Of a DNA stretch of 64,000 nt, positions 59,268 to 64,000 are shown in pieces (position 1 is the stretch's first letter; every line of letters begins with the position of its first letter). The stretch lies in assembly GCF_018449655.1 (NCBI RefSeq), contig NZ_JAAVUX010000009.1:1-64000 (forward strand), in the 5' to 3' direction. Under the pieces are notes generated by a model. That model searched no databases, was not told where the DNA came from, and saw only the letters and a list, made by a program, of their open reading frames with translations. A program made the translations under genes and the position numbers. This stretch comes from Pseudomonas sp. dw_358 (GTDB lineage Bacteria > Pseudomonadota > Gammaproteobacteria > Pseudomonadales > Pseudomonadaceae).

Positions 59268-61271
59268 TTAAGCCTTCCCCACCGAGGAGTTCAGACGTGC
59301 GGCGTTAGCCAATTTAGCCCGATGCTCGCCTTCGATTCGTGCCACTTCTTCAGCTGGTACGTAGTAGTCGATGTCATCATCGTAGCTGCGCACGATCAGC
59401 GAAATAACCATGCCCGCCAGGCCAATGACTGCAGCCCACCAGATATGCCAGATCATCGAGAAACCGAGGATAAGGGCGAAGAAACCCATGATGACGCCCA
59501 TGCCGGTATTGCGTGGCATGTGGATCTGCTTGTAGTCGGCTTTCTTGGTCGTGGCATCGCCACGCTCTTTCATGCCCCAGTAAGCGTCCAGGTCGGAAAC
59601 CACAGGTTGCTCGGCGAAGTTGTAGAACGGTGGTGGCGACGAAGTCGACCATTCCAGCGTACGGCCATCCCATGGGTCGCCCGAGATATCCGGGTTCTTC
59701 GCACGGTCGCGGATCGAGACGTACAGTTGCAGCAGTTGAAAGAAGATACCGGCGGCCACGAACAGTGCACCGACCCATGCGGCGTACAGCCAAGGGGTCC
59801 ACTCCGGGTTATCGGTGTGGTTCAGGCGACGGGTCATGCCCATGAAGCCCAGTGCGTACAGCGGCATGAAGGCCAGGTAGAAGCCGACCAGCCAGCACCA
59901 GAAGGAGTACTTGCCCAGACGCTCGTTGAGCTTGAAGCCGAACGCTTTCGGGAACCAGAAGGCGAAGCCTGCCAGGTAACCGAACACAGCACCGCCAATG
60001 ATCACGTTGTGGAAGTGAGCGATCAGGAACAGGCTGTTGTGCAGCACGAAGTCGGCACCCGGTACCGCCAGCAGTACGCCGGTCATGCCGCCGATGCTGA
60101 AGGTGACGATGAAGCCCATGGTCCACAACATCGGAACCGTGAACTCGATGCGACCGCGATACAGCGTGAACAGCCAGGTGAAGATCTTAACGCCGGTGGG
60201 AATCGCAATGATCATCGTCATGATGCCGAAGAAGGCGTTGACGTTGGCACCCGAGCCCATGGTGAAGAAGTGGTGCAGCCATACCACGAACGACAGGACG
60301 GTAATGGCGATTGTTGCGTAGACCAGCGAGACATAACCGAACAGGCGCTTCTTGGCGAACGTCGAGGTGACTTCCGAGAACACGCCGAACGCCGGCAGGA
60401 TAAGGATATACACCTCGGGGTGACCCCAGGCCCAGAACAGGTTGACGTACATCATCGGGTTCCCACCAAGCTCGTTGGTGAAGAAGTGGAAGCCCAGATA
60501 ACGGTCAAGCGTCAGCATGGCCAGTACAGCAGTCAGGATCGGGAATGCGGCAGCGATCAGGATCGCAGTGCACAGGCAGTTCCAGGTGAACACCGGCATT
60601 TTCATCAAGGTCATGCCAGGGGCACGCATCTTGAGGATGGTGACGACGAAGTTCACGCCCGTCAGCAAGGTACCCAGACCGGATATCTGCAGTGACCAGA
60701 TGTAGTAGTCGACACCAACGCCCGGGCTGTATTGCAGCCCCGCCAACGGTGGATACGCGACCCAGCCGGTCTTGGCGAATTCGCCGACACCCAGGGAGAT
60801 GTTGACCAGCAGCACGCCGACCACGAACAGCCAGAAGCTGACCGAGTTCAGGAACGGGAAGGCCACGTCACGCGCACCGATCTGCAGAGGAACGACGATG
60901 TTCATCAGGCCGATCATGAATGGCATGGCCATGAAGATGATCATGATCACACCGTGAGCGGTGAAGATCTGGTCATAGTGCTCCGGCGGCAGGAAACCTT
61001 CGTTGCCCCCGGTGGCAACCGCCAACTGCGTACGCATCATGATGGCGTCGGCAAAACCACGGAGCAGCATGACGACAGCGACCAGGATGTACATGACGCC
61101 AATACGCTTGTGGTCGACGGTGGTCAACCACTCGGTCCACAGGTAGGTCCACTTCTTGTGATACGTGATCAGCCCGAGGATTGTCGCCCCCAGTAGCGCA
61201 ACGACGGCCAGCGTCACCATCACGATTGGTACGTGATACGGTATCGCTTCCAGTGTTAATTTACCGAACAT
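59268..61271 (-). CDS. cyoB: Cytochrome bo3 ubiquinol oxidase subunit I
   Basis: The catalytic heme-copper subunit: reduces oxygen to water and pumps protons. The 667 residues show the COX1 signature with [14 protein letters not shown] (cross-linked His-Tyr of the active site), [11 protein letters not shown] (CuB ligands) and the heme ligands in [11 protein letters not shown] (heme b) and HFHNVIIGG (heme o and b). Proton-pumping D and K channels are of the A1 type. It is four bases from cyoA. Confidence 0.98.
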   Translation of the reverse strand: MFGKLTLEAIPYHVPIVMVTLAVVALLGATILGLITYHKKWTYLWTEWLTTVDHKRIGVMYILVAVVMLLRGFADAIMMRTQLAVATGGNEGFLPPEHYDQIFTAHGVIMIIFMAMPFMIGLMNIVVPLQIGARDVAFPFLNSVSFWLFVVGVLLVNISLGVGEFAKTGWVAYPPLAGLQYSPGVGVDYYIWSLQISGLGTLLTGVNFVVTILKMRAPGMTLMKMPVFTWNCLCTAILIAAAFPILTAVLAMLTLDRYLGFHFFTNELGGNPMMYVNLFWAWGHPEVYILILPAFGVFSEVTSTFAKKRLFGYVSLVYATIAITVLSFVVWLHHFFTMGSGANVNAFFGIMTMIIAIPTGVKIFTWLFTLYRGRIEFTVPMLWTMGFIVTFSIGGMTGVLLAVPGADFVLHNSLFLIAHFHNVIIGGAVFGYLAGFAFWFPKAFGFKLNERLGKYSFWCWLVGFYLAFMPLYALGFMGMTRRLNHTDNPEWTPWLYAAWVGALFVAAGIFFQLLQLYVSIRDRAKNPDISGDPWDGRTLEWSTSSPPPFYNFAEQPVVSDLDAYWGMKERGDATTKKADYKQIHMPRNTGMGVIMGFFALILGFSMIWHIWWAAVIGLAGMVISLIVRSYDDDIDYYVPAEEVARIEGEHRAKLANAARLNSSVGKA

Positions 61272-61274
61272 CTC

Positions 61275-62210
61275 TTACTCCTCTGCCCCAGCAGCTGAAT
61301 GCTTGCCCATGTCCATCCCTTCCATCGAGGCCATGCCTTTTTCCTCGTGTTTCATGCCTTTCCCGCCCATGCCTTCATATTTATCAAGGATGATCTGGAA
61401 CAGATTCGGCTGATACGAGGAGTACAACTCGACAGGGTTTCTCTCGCTAGGTTTGAGCAAGGCCGCGTATTCAGCTGAATCCAGCTGTTTAGGTGCGCCT
61501 TTGACATCACTGACCCAGGCGTTGAAATCAGCCTGAGAGGTGGCCACTGCTTTGAACTTCATGCCGCTGAAACCTGCGCCGCTGTAGTTCGCGGAAATAC
61601 CGTCGAACTCGCCGTTTTCGTTGGCGATCAGGTGCAGCTGGGTTTGCATGCCGGCCATGGCGTAGATCTGGCCGCCGAGTGCCGGGATGAAGAACGAGTT
61701 CATCACCGAGTCGGACGTGATCAGGAACCGCACTGGCGTGTTGGCCGGGAATACGACCTTGTTGACCGTGGCGATGCCTTGGTCCGGGTAGATGAACAGC
61801 CATTTCCAGTCGAGCGACACCACTTCAATGGTGATCGGCTTGACGTCGGAATCCAGCGGACGGTAAGGGTCCAGGTGGTGGCTCGACACCCAGGTCAACC
61901 AACCCAGCGCGATGATGATCAGCAGCGGGATACCCCAGACCACGACTTCGATCTTGGTGGAGTGAGCCCACTCGGGCTGGTAGTCAGCGTCTTTGTTGGA
62001 GGCACGATATTTCCATGCGAACACGAACGCCATGATGATCACGGGGACCACCACCAGCAGCATCAGCGCGGTCGAAATGTAGATAAGGTTTCTCTCGTCG
62101 ATGCCCACCTGCCCTTTCGGGTCGAGGAGAGTCCAATTGCACCCACCGAGAAAAAGCATGCCTAAAAAGGGCAGTATGCCAAACAGTCTGGGGTAACGCT
62201 TTTTACTCAT
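61275..62210 (-). CDS. cyoA: Cytochrome bo3 ubiquinol oxidase subunit II
   Basis: A lipoprotein subunit of 311 residues (lipobox LFLGGC, Cys 24) with two membrane segments and a cupredoxin-like periplasmic domain that, as in other quinol oxidases, lacks the CuA ligand cysteines. The C-terminal ~30 residues are Met-, His- and Gly-rich (MGGKGMKHEEKGMASMEGMD), which could bind copper. The start at 62210 is chosen for the signal MSKKRYPRLFGILPFLGMLF. It is the first gene of cyoABCDE, with a leader of about 390 nt upstream. Confidence 0.96.
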   Translation of the reverse strand: MSKKRYPRLFGILPFLGMLFLGGCNWTLLDPKGQVGIDERNLIYISTALMLLVVVPVIIMAFVFAWKYRASNKDADYQPEWAHSTKIEVVVWGIPLLIIIALGWLTWVSSHHLDPYRPLDSDVKPITIEVVSLDWKWLFIYPDQGIATVNKVVFPANTPVRFLITSDSVMNSFFIPALGGQIYAMAGMQTQLHLIANENGEFDGISANYSGAGFSGMKFKAVATSQADFNAWVSDVKGAPKQLDSAEYAALLKPSERNPVELYSSYQPNLFQIILDKYEGMGGKGMKHEEKGMASMEGMDMGKHSAAGAEE

Positions 62211-62580
62211 CTCACGACCTCTAGAGCAGCTTGCTTCAATGCAATTGTGTTTTGATAGCCAACACTTCGACCTGCCAAGCGCCAGCATTTATCGGATTTG
62301 AATACGGGTTTGCCTCGGAGTCAGCAGCTACTGGGGGGCAGACCTGTGTGACGCAGTACTTTCTTCTTATGACTTCGCAGGCTAGTTGACGCGAGGAAAA
62401 ACAGCCTGTTTTCAGACGCATTCCGTCGGGTTCCAAGGTGTTACCGCAAGGTGCGGGACAGGAACGCCAAGACGGCTTCGCGAGTCTGCCGAGTGCGCCG
62501 TAGAGCGGCTCGGCACCCCAGCTGGGCAATCGCCAACTGAGACGAATTGCCGCGATTGTAGTGAGGTGACCCTGCAAAAA
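62211..62580 (-). other. Long 5' leader of the cyo operon
   Basis: No gene is supported here. From the predicted start near 62605, the leader to cyoA is close to 400 nt. It contains a hairpin at 62488-62514 (GCCGAG/CTCGGC with an inner CCG/CGG and a TAGAG loop) and a weaker GGCAAT/ATTGCC pairing just to its right. A 113-codon frame runs through it on the minus strand but has no coding features. Confidence 0.4.
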
Positions 62581-62611
62581 CTATGGCTACTTCAACAACA
62601 GTTATTCCCGC

Positions 62612-62661
62612 ATTATGCAACAATACCGCCTGAATTCAATAGCTTGCGACATGATGTCGCA
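62612..62661 (-). promoter_or_regulatory. cyo promoter with an upstream palindrome (candidate RoxR/RegA-type site)
   Basis: On the minus strand TTGAAT (62634-62639) and CATAAT (62612-62617) are 16 bp apart. Five bases upstream of the -35 sits the perfect 17-bp palindrome TGCGACATGATGTCGCA (62645-62661). Its TGCGAC-N5-GTCGC form fits the PrrA/RegA family consensus (YGCGRC-Nx-GNCGC), to which Pseudomonas RoxR belongs. The placement is that of an activator site. Confidence 0.6.
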
Positions 62662-62676
62662 CCCCTGGGACGCCGA

Positions 62677-62701
62677 CTAAAAGCCTTGCAGAATAAGGCT
62701 T
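62677..62701 (-). terminator. Likely dsbB terminator
   Basis: AAGCCTT (62681-62687) and AAGGCTT (62695-62701) form a perfect seven-pair stem with a seven-base loop. On the minus strand it runs into TTTTAG. The T-run is short. Confidence 0.5.
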
Positions 62702-62784
62702 GTGGCCAGCAGACAGGCGGTCATGCCCGTCAATCGGAAGATTGTCGCACCCCCCGTCATTGGCACGCACATGAAGAATAATTG

Positions 62785-63300
62785 TTACCACTGCCGCGAG
62801 GGTCTGCGGTTGCGCCAGACCCCTACCGGGACCAGCACTGTGGTCAGCACGAAAGCCACCAGCGCCCATTGCGGCAGTGACAATCCCAGGATCGGCGGGT
62901 AAGGGGTCACGCAGAAACCCTGCACCGAAAACACCGAAGGCAGCAGTGTGGCAAGCGGTAGCCCATCGACAATGGGTTGCAGCACGTCGACGCCGCAACT
63001 GGAGGTTGGATGAGCCAGGACCCAGGCGTGATTGGCCGCTGCCACCATGCCGCCGATGGCGCTGAGCACTACCAGTCCCTCGCACAGGGTCAGGGCGGTA
63101 CGACCTCGCATGGCCGCACCGGCAAACGCGAAAATGGCGATCAACAGGAAACCGTAGCGTTGCAGGATGCACAGGGGGCATGGCGCTTCGTTGAGTACCA
63201 CCTGCAAATACAAGGCGCCTCCTATCATGGCCAGACAGATGATGCCCAGCAGGACCAGGAAGCGTTTTTCACGAGCCAGTTGCGCGTTGTCGTTGCTCAT
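62785..63300 (-). CDS. dsbB: Disulfide bond formation protein DsbB family
   Basis: Reoxidises DsbA and passes the electrons to quinones. The 171 residues have four membrane segments and the two catalytic Cys pairs: C41-P-L-C44 in the first periplasmic loop and C102/C130 in the second (SSCGVDVL, QGFCVTP). Pseudomonads carry two DsbB paralogues and I cannot tell which one this is. It lies upstream of the cyo promoter on the same strand; both systems meet at the quinone pool. Confidence 0.94.
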   Translation of the reverse strand: MSNDNAQLAREKRFLVLLGIICLAMIGGALYLQVVLNEAPCPLCILQRYGFLLIAIFAFAGAAMRGRTALTLCEGLVVLSAIGGMVAAANHAWVLAHPTSSCGVDVLQPIVDGLPLATLLPSVFSVQGFCVTPYPPILGLSLPQWALVAFVLTTVLVPVGVWRNRRPSRQW

Positions 63301-63546
63301 TGCTTATCCCAAGAGGTTGTCTGTGGGCCACCCGATCGAGAGGCACCAGGACACGCTGATTTTCAGGGCGGCCAGTCTACACGCTGCCACCCCCCAATGT
63401 GTTTCAGCCAAGCAGTAAAAAGCCGCCGGATTACTGCGCGATTAACACCCTGTTGCAAGATAGAACTCAAGCAGCGCCGCCTGCCGTCGATAACCCATGC
63501 ACGCCACCGGTAAACGTTCATCCACCGGTCACACCATAAGGTTTCC

Positions 63547-64000
63547 ATGATGTCCAGGAATGCCCGAGCCGATTCACTCTCCCTGCTGCTGTTCACCCTG
63601 CGCAGCGGCAAGCTGATGGCGATCAACCTGTTGAAGGTCAGCGAAATCATCCCCTGCCCTCCCCTCACGCGCCTGCCGGAATCACACCCTCACGTCAAAG
63701 GCGTGGCCACCTTGCGGGGCGAAGCGCTGTCGGTCATCGACCTGAGCCGAGCCATTGGCGAGCGGCCACTGGAACACCCCGAGAACGGCTGCCTGATCGT
63801 CACTGATGTCAGCCGCTCCAAGCAGGGGCTGCACGTGCAAGGCGTGAGCCGCATCGTGCACTGCCTGACCACGGATATCCGTCCGCCGCCCTTCGCCTCG
63901 GGCGGCAAGTCGTTCATCACCGGTGTCACCCAGGTCGACGGCACACTGGTGCAGGTGCTGGACATCGAGAAGGTCATCCACGGCATCGCCCCGACCCGCA
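63547..64000 (+). CDS. CheV-like chemotaxis coupling protein, 3' end cut by the window
   Basis: The frame starts MMSRNARADSLSLLLFTLRS at 63547 (or 63550), with an AAGG site upstream, and stays open to the window end (151 codons). It is a CheW-like domain: LMAINLLKVSEIIPCPPLTR, ESHPHVKGVATLRGEALSVI and GFITGVTQVDG-like SFITGVTQVDGTLVQVLDIE near the end. The sequence style (PxLTRLPxxHPxVKGVATLRG) is that of CheV, which has a receiver domain after the CheW part; that second domain would lie outside the window. It couples receptors to CheA. Confidence 0.85.
   Translation, partial: MMSRNARADSLSLLLFTLRSGKLMAINLLKVSEIIPCPPLTRLPESHPHVKGVATLRGEALSVIDLSRAIGERPLEHPENGCLIVTDVSRSKQGLHVQGVSRIVHCLTTDIRPPPFASGGKSFITGVTQVDGTLVQVLDIEKVIHGIAPTR

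Noticed and set aside
62236..62577. A 113-codon minus-strand frame in the cyo leader.
   Set aside because: No ribosome binding site, signal or domain; the region is better explained as an untranslated leader.
63416..63445. A possible sigma-28 (FliA) promoter ahead of the cheV-like gene (TAAA and a CGCGATTA block).
   Set aside because: The spacing is 17 instead of about 15 and the -10 block matches GCCGATAA poorly.

Overview
The window is a stretch of a GC-rich gammaproteobacterial chromosome that I assign to Pseudomonas, most likely the P. fluorescens lineage. The reasons are the gene content and order (guaBA, xseA, leuA, ndk-rlmN-pilF-rodZ-ispG-hisS-yfgM-bamB-der, trmJ/cysE/iscRSUA-hscBA-fdx-iscX, queA-tgt-yajC-secDF, cyoABCDE), the tRNA-Leu(CAA) beside queA, and REP-type repeats with the usual Pseudomonas arms. 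Most of the window is conserved housekeeping DNA; the accessory parts are short islands.

Region by region. 1-1912: a small type VI secretion cargo island with the end of an hcp gene (one-base frameshift), an Hcp-linked effector with a bacterial RNase A-like toxin domain split by a frameshift in an A8 tract, a probable immunity gene, and an AT-rich tail with a large dyad. 1913-8008: guaA and guaB (GMP synthesis), a zinc-ribbon protein of unknown role, xseA and an M23 peptidase. 8009-11983: leuA with a possible leader peptide, then a coupled omega-amidase and methionine-type aminotransferase. 12164-21408: one long minus-strand run, ndk to der, covering nucleotide balance, rRNA/tRNA modification, type IV pilus assembly, cell shape, isoprenoids, histidyl-tRNA and outer-membrane assembly. 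21595-28915: iron-sulfur cluster assembly (isc) with a clear IscR site in front of iscR, plus cysE and trmJ. 29060-36054: suhB, a glycine-zipper protein, and the queuosine/Sec block.

36163-42461: tRNA-Leu(CAA), then an RND-type tripartite efflux operon. 42501-46408: a three-subunit membrane gluconate 2-dehydrogenase type operon (Tat-exported small subunit, GMC flavoprotein, triheme cytochrome c). 46871-55966: accessory genes: a GNAT acetyltransferase, a membrane protein, an MFS transporter, an acyltransferase, a PAP2 phosphatase, a lemA-TPM-TPM cluster, a membrane protein, and an unknown gene next to a REC-EAL regulator. 55997-62210: alaC, then cyoABCDE (cytochrome bo3 quinol oxidase and heme O synthase). 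62785-63300: dsbB. The window ends inside a cheV-like gene.

No complete mobile element, CRISPR array or integrase was seen. The strongest candidates for new biology are the homopolymer-split RNase toxin of the Hcp island, a perfect 17-bp palindrome placed directly upstream of a promoter for the cyo operon with a long structured leader, and two copies in opposite orientation of a ~92-nt REPIN-like repeat.
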